Origin: Nematopogon swammerdamellus
Taxonomy: Eukaryota > Arthropoda > Insecta > Lepidoptera > Adelidae
Length of the DNA stretch: 64,000 bases
Reading direction: 5' to 3'
NCBI GenBank assembly: GCA_946902875.1
Contig: OX336338.1
Coordinates: forward strand, 5,819,971 to 5,883,970
A program made the position numbers and the translations under genes. The notes under the pieces were generated by a model. That model did not search any database. It saw only the letters and a program-made list of their open reading frames with translations, and was not told where the DNA came from. Every line of letters starts with the position of its first letter. The first letter of the stretch is position 1. Shown here in pieces: positions 1 through 10,423 of this stretch.

Positions 1-440
1 GGTGAACCAAGAAATCAAACAGCTACTGACTAAAACGCGCAATCGAGAACGAACGGAGCAGAGGCGGAGCGGGTGGGGTCGGGCGATGGGGGCAGCGGGG
101 GCGGTTCTCACTGTGTGACGTACGACCTCCGCGCCGCCTCCGATATAATAAATGCGCTCCGCCGCGTATAGTTTTAATTAAGATCGGCCTACCGGTGGAA
201 CAAGCTACATATTTGTTTAACAAAATGCGCGCGGGTCGAGCGAGATGAGAACGGGACGATAACCGCTATCGGGGGGCGGCGGCTCGGGATGTTAGTCTGC
301 CTGCGCTCCCCTCGCGCGCGAATCACTTCGCCGCGCTCTCCCGAGAGTTGCGGCGGAGGAGGGGCGGGGGCGGGCGCGGGCGGAGGGGCGCTCGGAGGGC
401 CCGCACGCAACTGCTTGAGCGCCGCAATCTATTCGACAAA
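1..440. other. GC-rich block, no gene seen
   Basis: GC- and CpG-rich stretch with G-runs around 345-400. The short open frames on both strands are low-complexity Arg/Pro/Gly/Ala translations, as expected from GC-rich DNA, with no recognisable domain. Runs of G near 355-395 could form quadruplexes. It may be a CpG-rich regulatory island, but nothing proves this. Confidence 0.4.
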
Positions 441-479
441 TACCTACAGTCCAGGGAACTGATGGTTGGGATAGTACTA

Positions 480-722
480 GTATTATTCATTTATTTACGC
501 GTTTCTTTTTATATAAATTTTACATTGAACAAAAATTAAAACCTAAAATTAATATAAAACAAACGGAGTTCCACCACCGGCGGCAGGGCGAACCCAAGCT
601 ACCGATGGTCGGGTCCCAAAGAGAGAAACCTCCGGACGATGCGTGCAGTGTCGAGCAGGGCTGCCTTCTGGATCTGGCCCTTGACCTAACCACTCAGAGA
701 GAGCCTTTCAGCTTTTAAAAAT
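480..722 (-). mobile_element. 3' end of a degenerate non-LTR retrotransposon
   Basis: On the minus strand a short open frame reads ...QIQKAALLDTARIVRRFL... and stops at a TAG near 600. This resembles the last residues of Jockey/I-type LINE ORF2 proteins of insects, where a basic 'KA-LLDTARIVRRFL' tail is common (from memory, not searched). The stop is followed by a short 3' UTR that becomes A/T-rich toward 480. The 5' part is missing and the frame closes upstream, so this is a truncated dead copy. Confidence 0.5.
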
Positions 723-724
723 AA

Positions 725-1335
725 ATTCATTAAATGGCTTCAATGTAAGACCTTTTACGACATTAAATTATTCATTCTCTGTGGTATATTTATTAATTTA
801 ACCCTTTTATTATTAGTTCTCCTTTATTTAATAAGAGGTCACAATCATAAAATTAAATGAATACTAATCTAAACTACTTATATATAAGACTCGTTAAATT
901 CTTTGCGGTCGTTGTATGATTTCTGTATTTGACAAATTAGATTATTTCTTAAATGATATATTAAGTATATGTATTGACGATGTAAACTTACTACTAAATA
1001 AAAATACATTTTCAATGTCAAAACTTTGACTTTTGAATGGAAATTTTTTTCTACTGAAATTTTTCTACATCTGTAGAAGCTTACTTAGGAAAGTCATCAC
1101 ATCATCCATTTGATTAACACCATTACAAACGAATGACGTCTGCTGTTTAGGCTTTACTATTAACTAACGAGTATTAGCTTACTACTTGTTAGTTCTCAGG
1201 TGTATTCTGCCCAACCGAGACCACACGAATGATCTAAAAGGTTCAACCCTACATTTCAGAAATTCAGCACTCACCTTACCTACTAAGGCAGGTATATAAA
1301 TTTGGGATTTTTTTTAAATTTTATTTTACGTATAT
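725..1335. other. AT-rich unique-looking spacer
   Basis: About 600 bp of AT-rich sequence without an ORF, hairpin or repeat that I can match to another place in the window. Confidence 0.5.
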
Positions 1336-1499
1336 TTATTAATGCTTATAAAATATGTTCATACATTTAGCTCTTTCCAACCATTCGTTACTCGATCTCT
1401 TCAATATCGCCCCAGAAGGGTAGATGGGTACATAGCATTCATTAAAACTTTTGACGCTCAAAGGAACATTTCTCAACACAAAGCGTGTACCGAGCAAGC

Positions 1500-1745
1500 C
1501 CCATTTTATTATTACCCGACTACGGTGAAGCCAAAGAAAGGAAGGGTTATGGATTTGGCGTGTACGTCTGTATATAGGTATGTCCGTATGTGTGTATGTA
1601 TGTACGTACGTACTATAAAGGTATGTAGGTATGTACATGATGTAAGTATCTACATATGTTCCACTCTGCAGCCTAAAGTACTGGACCGATTGGAATTATT
1701 CAGGTGTCCGCAGATTCGTCTCACTCACGAGAGTGTCATGGGCTA
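1500..1745 (+). repeat. Dispersed repeat with CGACTACGG motif and TATG-type microsatellite
   Basis: Begins with CCCGACTACGG...AAGCCAAAG...GGGTTATGG, continues through a (TGTA)n-like stretch near 1570-1640 and then 'CAGCCTAAAGTAC' with an 'ACCGAT' box. A second divergent copy lies at 51045-51300 with the same order of motifs. The long plus-strand open frame through here (1342-1995, 217 codons) has no domain I recognise and is probably chance reading through this repeat. Confidence 0.5.
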
Positions 1746-2004
1746 TAAAACAATTTTCATAATTGAAAATGGCGGTCACACGGCGTCAAAATATATATAT
1801 TTTTTTCAATATACATATATTGAATGGCTTATCAAATTAAAGGTAATAAAATTAGGATTCCGAAGATATATTGTTTGCCACCTATTAAATGTATGCATAC
1901 TGAGTATTAGAGCAAAATGTGCGAGGTACTTATGCACGAAGCGCGATGATGCGCCGCCGTCGTCGGCCGCGCAGAAGTTTTTTTATATCTTATAATAAGA
2001 ACTT

Positions 2005-2170
2005 TTTCAGTAAAACAACGCCCCGATCCGCCCCAGAATATAAAACTTTTACAAAATAATGTACACGCCGCGGGCAGGGCGCCGCGCCCTGCGCCCCGCT
2101 AGCTGCCCCCGCCGCCGCCGCGGCCGCCGCGGTCGCGCCCGCCCCCGCCCCCGTCCGGGTGAAGCCTCGT
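2005..2170. other. GC-rich simple block (CCG/GCC-rich)
   Basis: Dominated by CCG/CCGCGG repeats at 2098-2160. The antisense frame is polyalanine/glycine and not credible as a gene. Confidence 0.4.
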
Positions 2171-2439
2171 CTCCAAACCAACGTTAAACCCTTCTCCGAA
2201 ACTTGTCCGTCTACGCGATCTCGGCAAAAAATTACCCTCTAACTCGAGAAAAATAAGAACACAGCGCCGCCGCCAGCGCGATTAGCTACAATCTTTCCTT
2301 TTAATAAGAAATTCGAACAAGCAAATTTAAACTGAAATAAGAATAAAAAGGGAAAAACTTCCTCAGATTTGCCGGATGCCGATACTTAAAGGGGATCGCT
2401 ATCGGTTGCGTTGGGACTTACCCTATTACTCAGACATAT

Positions 2440-2830
2440 TGGTGGAACAGGCCTAGGTCTCAGGTGCGGTTCAACGTGCGATCGTGAAGATTAAGCACCT
2501 GGGTGAACATTAAGCATCTGGGTGCGGTCAGAACTTTGAAGGGTGGCCGTTCGACCATTGAGTCTGACGGTAGTTTTGATTTCACGTATAGCTGTAGGTA
2601 CCTTCCCTTTACCTTACTATGTATACCCGAACGGACTGGTACGACCGCACTGAATGAAAGGTCGTTCGAAATGGCTATTTAAATAGTTCACGTTATCCGT
2701 CCAGTTCACTGTAGCCGGGACGACCAAAGGGAAGCACAAACGTGGCATCTAACTCACCTAGGTGATTTTCAAGGGCTTTTATCTCGGATCACGGATGTAG
2801 GTGATGTCTGGCTATATAAAAGATATAAAT
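2440..2830 (+). repeat. Old, divergent copy of the 5S/tRNA chimeric SINE (family A)
   Basis: Follows the order of motifs of the intact copies at 16823, 52221 and 63323: a degraded head with 'GTGGAACAG', 'GGTGCGGTCAG' and 'AGGGTGGCCG', then 'CTGTAGGTACCTTCCC', 'TACGACCGCACTGAATGAAA', 'AAATAGTTCACGTTATCCGTCC', 'GTAGCCGG' and 'ACGGATGTAGGTGATGT'. Divergence is clearly higher than in the other copies. Part of the head seems duplicated: 'AAGCACCTGGGTG' and 'AAGCATCTGGGTG' occur about 20 bp apart. Confidence 0.7.
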
Positions 2831-2839
2831 AAATCAAGC

Positions 2840-3335
2840 AGGCGAAAGGCAAAAAAAAAAACAAGCTGATTACCTTTGGGATGACTTTGAAATGCAGTCT
2901 CGCAGAATATACTATCCGGAGTTTCTTTATTGGTATCAGTCAACCAGAGAAAATCCTACGACCCCATGAACGACAGTTTAAATACATTCACGTGGCCCTA
3001 AATGCACTTTAGGCGACCGGATTCTGAGATCAGTTTATATCGCAAAACAAAACATAAATAATTGAAAACTGACCTCAAACTGAACGCATCCAATGTAAGA
3101 AATGTAAAAAAAAATTGAACAGGTAGGTTTATAGATCGGTTAACTTCCTCGATGCTGTTGCACCTATGATGGCAAGTAATTAATAACACATATTATAATT
3201 TTTGGAATTTGGCTATTTGGAACGTTTTGAGTTGAAAATCTGAAAATACGCACCTAAGTTACCAGGTTTGTTAGGTTTTGTACGAGTACGCCTAAGTACG
3301 CGTAAAGCAGCCATTAAACTCAACCCACGCAATAG
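2840..3335. other. Spacer without recognised genes
   Basis: AT-rich with an A-run just after the SINE at about 2850-2861. The short minus-strand frames here have no recognisable domain. Confidence 0.4.
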
Positions 3336-3339
3336 GCAA

Positions 3340-3725
3340 GGCAGATTGGGGTGGAGATGTGGAGGGGGTGGATACACCGCAGCGGAGAGGTGCTCGGATC
3401 GGCAGGTTCCGCAGCCCCCCACCCCCACCCGTCCCGGTGTCGCCGCGCCCTCTCGGGGAAAGGTGAGGGTTAACTACACGCCGCACTCGGGGTGAAAATA
3501 TAAAACATGTTCATTATTTTCAGGCTAATTGGGTGAGGTCGCTTGCGGAGCGCCGCTGCCGGGGGCGTTCTGCACGGCGCGAGTGGGGCGGCGGCGCGGG
3601 CGGCGGAGGCGGTGGCGGCGCGGAGGCGTCGCGGTGGCAGGCGGCGCGTGCGTGGCTGACGCTCGCCCCCCCGCCGTCGCCGCTGTCGCCGAAGGGCGGA
3701 CCAATTTTCGGGACATCGTAACAAC
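3340..3725. other. GC-rich block
   Basis: Two GC-rich segments (3340-3480 and 3530-3715) flank a short AT segment containing 'TTCATTATTTTCAG', which resembles a 3' splice site on the plus strand at about 3522. I found no good donor that would close a coding exon. All six frames contain only low-complexity Arg/Ala/Pro peptides. Confidence 0.35.
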
Positions 3726-4187
3726 GGAACATCATTACAAAACGACAAAGAAATTAGCGATCGCCGACATCGTCCGGCCGCAACACACCGCGCTACATCA
3801 ACGCAAAGCCGCAATAATGCTCACTCGCTAAAAGGGATACCGTGTGCTGTTTTTTTTTTTTAATATTATATGTACTTGCGAATATTTGTCGTGTGCTGAT
3901 TGATTACTGGCCAACAAAATTTTACTTTTGACATTGTCTTTTCGATCGCTTCAGTATAGTCGTTCGTTTAATTTTAATTTTTGTTGAAATGTTTGCCAAT
4001 TTTTCAAAATTGCTCTCTCTGGCTACATCAGACTACTACGTACGTTACAATATAATTAAATTACACAATACATAATATGCTGTTTTTAGCTCACTGACCA
4101 GAGGCCGACTAATCGCTTCATAGCTCACAATCAGCACGCTCACAGTCGGCGATTCACCATACGCTTATATTTGAATACGCATTAAAA

Positions 4188-4245
4188 GTCATTTTCAATG
4201 TACCCGAAGTTCATTTAATGCATGAGACCTGTGCATTTTAAATGT
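4188..4245 (+). repeat. Dispersed repeat fragment (matches 35990-36055)
   Basis: 'TTTTCAATGTACC', 'TTCATTTAATGCATGAGACCT' (in part) and 'GTGCATTTTAAA' match, with substitutions, a second place at 35990-36055. It is part of an unidentified interspersed family. Confidence 0.5.
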
Positions 4246-4485
4246 AAGGTAACATGGGTGGCTGTGCCGAGAGAACGAATAAATATTTTGAATTTGACTA
4301 ATGGTCAACCCCAGTTCCCCCAAGTAACTAAATCGCTAATGTATTTTTATGTGAGAGTTGACTTAAAGCTCAAGCAAGCCAGTTTGGCCACAATATGAAC
4401 AATTTAGAATGTTAAACCTTATAATTTGAAAAGTACTTTCATTGAAAGTCGGAACCTATCTATCGGTTGGTACCTAACCATAGCC

Positions 4486-4523
4486 GACTATCATTGTCTC
4501 CCTCGAGGGAGACAATGACAGTC
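4486..4523. repeat. Perfect 28-bp palindrome with extended arms
   Basis: 4491-4518 reads TCATTGTCTCCCTC and then its exact reverse complement, with no spacer. After one mismatch on each side the symmetry continues (GACT...AGTC) to 4486-4523. Confidence 0.9.
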
Positions 4524-5404
4524 CGCTCTGACCTAACCAACAGACGCAGGTATAGGTATAGGTAGACAATTTAGGAATTGTTTTAAGGCCCTCCCGAAAA
4601 CGTAGAATTACGTTCACAAATTACAGTGTCAAAATCCCGACATTAGCATACGAGATTCGAACACATGGCCTTGTGTCTCCTAAATGTCGAGAATTGGTAA
4701 ACCGGATTTAAATATAACGAATAAAAAGCGGTTAAATCCGCCGACATTCTCTTTAATTTGTGCGGGCGCAAAATTAGTCAGAGCCTTGAAAGAAAACAGA
4801 AGAACAAAAGATCAACGATGAGACGGAGTCTGTTGCTCCCTTTGTCCTCGACTTCTCGGATTTATTATACTTGTTTTCTTGATAAGAAATCCGGCAAAAA
4901 CTTTTATATAAAATGGTCATATAAGACCACATTTTGTTTTAAATAACAAAATTTCACATACGTCCGTTACACATTTCGACAGAAATGTGAAATTACATGT
5001 TTAATTTATACGAACAAAACTATATAAGCTGACACTATACTCACAATTTGCGAGCGTGCGGTTGATACTTACAATAAAATTTACTGAAACGAGGGGTAAA
5101 AGGAACATCATATAGAGACACACCGTGTTTTTTTTTTTCATGTAAGTACCCACTGTTTCTCTGTCAATTGTGTGCAAAAAGTGGTTCTATTCTTATTTAT
5201 TGTTTATTGTATAATTTCATTCATAGGTAGGTAACCTACGCTTGGACATGTCAAGAATTCCGCCAGTTCTAAATTCAATGCGAAAAAGAACTGACAAACA
5301 AACTTCGCAAGTCACAAGATTTTGTCAGTACCTTACAATAATTAACCTATACTATTGCTCACAAGAACATTACCTAATATCCTATTACTTTAAGTGAGCT
5401 AAAC

Positions 5405-5560
5405 TTGTATATTATATATCTATATATATAATTGGTTTCTCGGAAACGGCTGTAACGATTTGGATGAAATTTTGTATTTAGATTATGTGATTTTTTTCAA
5501 GTTTATCTAGATAGGTGTAGACGCCGAGCGAAGCTCGGTCGCCCAGGTACTTTACAGCAT
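5405..5560 (+). repeat. Dispersed repeat, 'AATTGGTTTCTCGGAAACGGCT' type
   Basis: Contains 'TTTCTCGGAAACGGC' followed by 'GATTTGGATGAAATTTTG' and 'CGAGCGAAGCTCGG'. I recognise this wording as a common moth/butterfly interspersed repeat end, probably a Helitron or RTE-like remnant. 'CCGAGCGAAGCTCGG' is itself a perfect short hairpin. Confidence 0.45.
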
Positions 5561-5632
5561 AAACATGAATACTCAAGGATTACATTACCTATATCTGGTG
5601 TATAGTACCATATTCAATTTCTGAGGGTGGAG

Positions 5633-6042
5633 TAGGGTTGCCAGGTGCCCGGAATTTCCGGGATTGTCCCGGGCTAGCCCTCAATGTCCCATGTCCCGGG
5701 CGAAGGATAATTTTGTCCCAGAGCGTGCAATTTCTCACGGGAAAAAAATATGTTTGTTTGTGACTTGACGTCGCGCAAAGAAGCCGGCGAACAGAAGTCC
5801 AGATGCTGATCAATTACTCAAATTGGCAACTCACAAGAAAATATATAAATAATTAATGTAAAGGAAGATTCTTTTTTGCATTTTAGTGTAGTGTTGCATA
5901 CTCAAGTTGTTTGCTATAAAAACACACTATAAAAGTACGCCGTAAAAATGATAACAGAAAAATATTGTCTTACATTTCTCCGCCTTATTTGTGAAGGACT
6001 ACAGATGTCCTTGGAAGGCTAAGATCAGATCTGGCAATCCTA
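5633..6042. mobile_element. hAT-type non-autonomous element, 410 bp, with 8-bp target duplication
   Basis: The left end TAGGGTTGCCAGGT and the right end (reverse complement TAGGATTGCCAGAT) form a 14-bp terminal inverted repeat with 2 mismatches. The flanks are GGGTGGAG (5625-5632) and GGCTGGAG (6043-6050), an 8-bp duplication with one mismatch, which is the hAT signature size. A GC-rich dyad CCCGGAA-T-TTCCGGG is centred 23 bp from the left end. No transposase frame is present, so it would depend on an autonomous relative. Confidence 0.75.
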
Positions 6043-6639
6043 GGCTGGAGCGACAAGTCACAGGCACACACCAACTGCGAATCCCGAAAAATTATTTTGC
6101 TAATGCGTTGCACGTCTGCTCCGGTATGAATTAGGTATGTCATATATTATACAATATGTTAAAAATATAGTTACCTACCTACATGCCTGCGTAAGTTTTG
6201 AAATAAAAGCATTAACAATAAATGTGGGAGCCACCGAAGCCGTCATCGTCGGCATAATATAATGTGCTATAGAGCCTGCGGCCACGCGGCGCGCGACGGT
6301 GCACCAAAAAAATTCACGCTCCGCGGCTTCCGTAAAATTTGCTTCCGCTCGATGATATCGGCGTGTTTTCATAACACAACTCCTCGCTAAAATCTACGTA
6401 ATAATAAAATAAAAATAAAAACAAAAGCGAAGAGCGCATCACAAAGAGACGGCGGCGCGCGTTCGTCGGCGCGGAGGTTATCCAACTCGGATTGTTGTAG
6501 CGGGCGAGGTGATCGCGATGGTGGCCGGCCGCAGGATCAACGTTCGCGGCTGCGCGCGCGCCCCCGGACGTGTCTACGGATCATTTTACTATTGGCCATT
6601 TCAATTTCTACACTTGATTAAAATTCGAATAAATCTCTT

Positions 6640-7035
6640 TTTAAGTTTCCGTATCCCGTACGGAAGCCTATTACTAAGCCTCCGCCGTCCGTCCGTCCGT
6701 CCGTCCGTCCGTCTGTCTGTCCGAGGGCTCTGTATCTCTTGAACCGTAATAGGTAGCCCGTTGAAATTTTCACAGAATATGTGTTACTATGGCGGATATA
6801 ACAACAAATAATAAAATAATAGGCTTCCGTACGGGATACGGAAACCTAAAAAGAAAATGTTAAAAATTAAGGGGGGCTCCCATACAACAAACGTCCGAAA
6901 AATCAATTAGTCACACTACTGAACAATAGATGGCGCCACAGACTTTTATACATTGCATTGTTGAAAGACAAAAGATAGGCGGATAATAGCGAATAGATAC
7001 GTAAACCTCCGTGCGCGAGTAAAACTCGCACTTAT
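6640..7035 (+). repeat. GGTTTCCGTA-family interspersed repeat (family C)
   Basis: Order of motifs: GTTTCCGTATCCCGTACGGAAGCCTATTA, a CCGT/CTGT-rich stretch, 'GAACCGTAATAGGTAG', 'TTGAAATTTTCACAGAATATG', 'GGCGGATATAACAA', then 'GGGGGGCTCCCATAC', 'AGATGGCGCCACAGAC' and a tail 'GCGCGAGTAAAACTCGCACTT'. Other copies are at 11385, 12895, 19732, 45565, 47995, 51455 and 54655. A 29-bp segment at 6645-6673 recurs inverted and without mismatch at 6817-6845. The microsatellite (CCGT)n is at 6690-6722. Confidence 0.8.
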
Positions 7036-7225
7036 TTTTATTATTGAAAGCGCGACATGACCCCGAGCCACACATAAGGTGTCTACCGACGCCCATGGAC
7101 ATTCGGTCGAATTCGGGGCTTGCAAATGCCATTCCGGACTGACAGATGCCCATTCACGCCCCTCTTGAAGGACCCGAGACTGTAATTGGGGGGAAATATA
7201 TGACCAGAGAGAGCGTTCCAAAGAT
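7035..7225 (-). mobile_element. 3' end of LINE family F (ORF2 C-terminus)
   Basis: On the minus strand one frame reads ...WNALSGHIFPPNYSLGSFK followed by RGVNGHLS and ends in NVHGRR and a stop. This is the C-terminal block of insect CR1/Jockey-like LINE ORF2 proteins (W-LP...FP..Y.L..FK..V..HL). The same block occurs at 29931, 45053 and 56264. After the stop comes a short 3' UTR ('GGTGTCTACC...TGTGTGGCTC'-like in reverse). The copy is severely 5' truncated. Confidence 0.7.
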
Positions 7226-7684
7226 TTCTCATACATAACGTCGACTTCATTCGATCTACTTATTGTTTCAATCCATCGTCGTCTGAATTGTCGTAAATAA
7301 TAAACACAAGATCTATTTACAATGTAGTGTAAGTAAATAATGGTCACACTTATCTTTCCGATGCCATAAAATTGCGAGATACGCGTCGTCGTCGTCGTCG
7401 TTATAAAACTCGCGAAGAACAAGAAGCCAGCGGACGGCAGGCGCGCTCAAACGCCTGACAAATATAACGGTAAATAAGATAGGACATCGCGCCTCGAGCC
7501 ACAAACCCTCGTCTAAAACGTTGGCTTAAGGAATTACTTGGCATGAGATCGCTTATGTAGAACGGCATGCTAAATTTACAATGTTTTGGGAAAATAACAA
7601 ATGGAGCGACGTTTAGTCGCCCGCGGAAACTGCACCCTGTAGAGGAGACTGAAAGTCGGGGTTCAACATTAAATGCAGTCAATA

Positions 7685-7830
7685 AAAAGGGTCCTTCAAG
7701 AGAGGTATGAATGGGGACCTGTCAGGCAGGCATGGTATTCGCAGCACCCGCATGCGACCGAATATCCACGGGCGTCGCTAGACACCTTATGGGTGGAAAG
7801 GTGCCAAATGTCGCACATACTATAAAAAAT
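7685..7830 (+). mobile_element. 3' end of LINE family F, plus orientation
   Basis: Plus-strand counterpart: 'GGTCCTTCAAGAGAGG', 'GGCATGGTATTCGCAGC', 'CGACCGAATATCCACGGGCG' and 'TAGACACCTTATGGGTGG', ending near a short A/T tail. It matches the 3' ends at 7035-7225 (inverted) and 52895-53030. With the minus copy it brackets 7225-7685, a potential inverted pair. Confidence 0.65.
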
Positions 7831-8990
7831 TAAATTTAAATTAATTAAAGTGTTTCTGGGTACCTCATATGCTCATCTTCAAACAGCGGGCCTCCCTGCT
7901 TGTAACGACTTTCAAATGCTCCATCGATTCGAAATTCGAAATCGATTGTTCCATGATGAAGTCGTGACACAGTGCGGGTGCTAAGGCCGCAAGGCCGGTG
8001 CATCAGGTCAGTGGTGGGTAAATCTTGGTCATCTTCAAAGTTGACTTAACATCATCGCGTGAGTAGTGGTATCGACCGAGGTGTGGTCCGCATTGGTTCA
8101 GTATCGTTTTATTTCCCGGTTCAATGGAAGTTGGCTAACCTTGGGTCGTCACCCACCCGAACCCGTCAATTCGACAGCGAGTTCAAATAAGTTTTTAGGA
8201 GACGGTTGCACGAGCGTAGCACGACACGACCGATGTTGGTGGCGCGCGCTAAACGCTTCTGCGAGTTATCAACAGTTTCTTGCCGCTCAAGATCGGCTCG
8301 AGCTTAAATAAATAACGCAGTGAGTTCCCCCGCGCGTGATAAATGGCGGCAATAGCTCCTCAGGATGATACACTCTCCGAGACGAAACATAAATATTCCC
8401 AGACAAATGTTTTGATCGTCCCCGGTGAGTTGTGGCGGCACTAAATTTAACCACGCTAATCGCACCGAAATAACCAAAACACTGTTAAGTAAGACGTATC
8501 TTTTAAAAACAAATCGTATATCGGGAGTGGGGCCGCGCGCTTGACTGACGGCGCGCGTGAATGTCACTATTATAAACTGTAATATAAACAAACTAATTAA
8601 TAGGACGAGAAGCTTTCACTCGGGGGCGACAGCTTTGAAGATAAGTAGTCCGAGGAGGATGTCCCGGCCGGAGAGTGAGCGAGCACCCACTTACTCACAG
8701 AGACACCGTCTATCTAAGTGGCTACCTCACCCACCGCCTCGCCTGGTGCCGCGCGCCACTCGCGCGCTGTGTGCCACACAGATGTGGAGTTTGACAAATA
8801 ATAAAATTGCATTATCTTCGCAAAGCTATAAACACATTCTATGAGTCGTTTTTAACGGACTGAATTTAGCATAACAAACTTCAGAGCATTATTTTACAAT
8901 CTCATATAACAAATGATTTAGAGGATCGTCTAACGTTTGATATACCTAATAATTATTCATATAATTCTAAACCATATGATTTCTCAAATA
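7830..8990. other. Spacer without recognised gene or repeat
   Basis: Mixed composition. A GC-richer segment at 8690-8780 and a mirrored stretch 'ATTCGAAATTCGAAATCGAT' at 7928-7947 are the only notable structures. The small open frames (for example 8066-8311 plus, 8304-8591 minus) show no domain. Confidence 0.4.
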
Positions 8991-8994
8991 AAAT

Positions 8995-9530
8995 AACTAA
9001 GACCGAGGCCGAAGGCCGGGCTACGTTCAGGTAAACAATAAACCTTCTCGAAGAAAAAAGGTAAGTAACTAAGGGGACGTCGAAGGCCGAGCTTCGTTCT
9101 TGAAAACGATATTATATTCTATCTAAGAAATCAAGTCATTAGCAAGGCCCGAAGAAGGAACGCAGCACGGCCTTCGGCCTCAGCTTTTGTTACTTACATT
9201 TAACGAGAAAGAATATTGTTTACCTGAACGCTCTCTTGCCTTTAGTTACTTATGTACTTTCTTAGAGAAAGTTTATCGTCTTCCAGAATACAGCTCGGCT
9301 ACGGTCTCGCCCTTGGTTACTTACTTTTTTGAAGAAGGTTTATTTTCTTCCTGAACGAAGCTCAGCCTCCGGCCTTGCCCTTAGTTAGTCACTTTCATCG
9401 ATTAAGAATATCGTTTACCTGAACCCAGCTTGGCCTTCGGTCTCCCCCTTAGTTAATTACTTTCTTCTTTTGAAATACGAATTTCGCGAAAATACGAAAC
9501 TCAGCGAAGCCGCGAGTACCAGCTAGTAAG
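8995..9530 (+). repeat. Inverted tandem array ending in a Helitron-like terminus
   Basis: Two plus-oriented units (about 9000 and 9065) read 'AAGTAACTAAGG..GAGGCCGAAGGCCG..CTTCGTTC'. Then about five units in the opposite orientation (from about 9165, 9215, 9280, 9340 and 9413) read 'GTTTACCTGAAC..AGCTCGGCCTTCGG..CCCTTAGTTACTTAC'. The array ends with 'TACGAA...AGCGAAGCCGCGAG...CAGCTAG' followed by T. The same 3' terminus closes the elements at 24469 and 28662. Units are 50-75 bp and individually diverged. Confidence 0.65.
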
Positions 9531-9794
9531 TTATAATATAAAAGAGTAAATTAACGTCTCCGTACTAAGTATATACTATTGGATTATCTTCAATATAACA
9601 TTTGAGGACTGTTCAGTTTTACAGGAGTAAACGGTAAAAATTTCGCAAACTATTAAGAAATAACATTAAATTATATTCAAGTTTAGAAAAACCTCGCAGG
9701 TGTTCTTCTTATATAATCAAGATTGTGAAGAATACTAGTGATAGAACATGAAAGGTTGTAAGTGGTTCCGTAGTTTGTATTTAGCGAGGTATCG

Positions 9795-10291
9795 GTTCAT
9801 TTTTTGTCCAGGGACGTTGGATTTCGATCGTTCATAGAGTCCAAGGCGAAACTAGCGTCTCGAAAACTAGGGATCCTTTACCGATGTCGGCGATTTTTCA
9901 CGCCGCGCCGGTCCAACTGCTTACACTCTATAAAGCACAAGTACGACCGGTGGTGGAATATTGCAGTCATATTTTTGGAGGGTTCCCCGGAGTACCTTCT
10001 TTCAGCCTTGGTTTCTATTCTGCGACGAGCCATTCGCCCAATTGGTGACTCTGTACGTACTCACAAGGACCTTCAACCTCTAAAGCACAGACGTATCGTT
10101 GGGTCATTGAGCCTATTTTATCGGTACTACTATGGCCGCTGCTCTGACGAAATGGCTTCCCTTATCCCTCCTCCTCCTGTTCGCCTTCGCCCAACGCGCC
10201 ATACTGTCGCGGAACACCTTTGTAGTGGACAGAAGAGTTCTTCGAACTGCACGATTCTCTAAATCGTTCTTGTGCCGCACTGCAAAGGTGT
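9795..10291 (+). pseudogene. Decayed LINE ORF2, C-terminal part (5' piece)
   Basis: The plus-strand frame contains KLASRKLGILYRCRRFFTP and, after a frameshift, a reading similar to the conserved 'LYKAQVRP-VEYCSH' step of CR1/L2/Jockey-type ORF2 proteins. Further on it has 'LQPLKHRRIVGSLSLFYRYYYGRCSDEM', reminiscent of the 'L-HRR-VASL-LFYR-YHGECS-EL' block. Frameshifts near 9920 and 10010 show that it is not functional. It is interrupted at 10292 by a fold-back element and resumes at 10424. Confidence 0.75.
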
Positions 10292-10423
10292 TGTGGTGAT
10301 AGCGACACCTATCCCACAACTGAATAATAAAGATCGATAATAACCTACTCTTCGTCGGGAAGCGATGTAGGTTATTATCGATCTTTATTATTCAGTTGTG
10401 GGATAGGTGTCGCTATCACCACA
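10292..10423. mobile_element. 132-bp perfect fold-back element inside the LINE, GTGT target duplication
   Basis: Arms 10292-10348 and 10367-10423 are exact reverse complements over 57 bp, with an 18-nt loop (10349-10366) that holds its own small CTTC...GAAG stem. GTGT occurs immediately on both sides (10288-10291 and 10424-10427). The LINE reading frame is continuous across the site if the element and one GTGT are removed, so this is an insertion and not LINE sequence. No coding capacity. The superfamily is unknown to me. Confidence 0.85.

Noticed and set aside
1342..1995. Longest plus-strand open frame (217 codons)
   Set aside because: It runs through a dispersed repeat and a (TGTA)n stretch, has no domain, and its composition follows the underlying DNA. 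Probably not a gene.
3470..3831. Overlapping open frames on both strands in a GC-rich block
   Set aside because: Multiple mutually overlapping Arg/Ala/Pro-rich frames are expected from GC-rich DNA without stops; no splice sites or domains support any of them.
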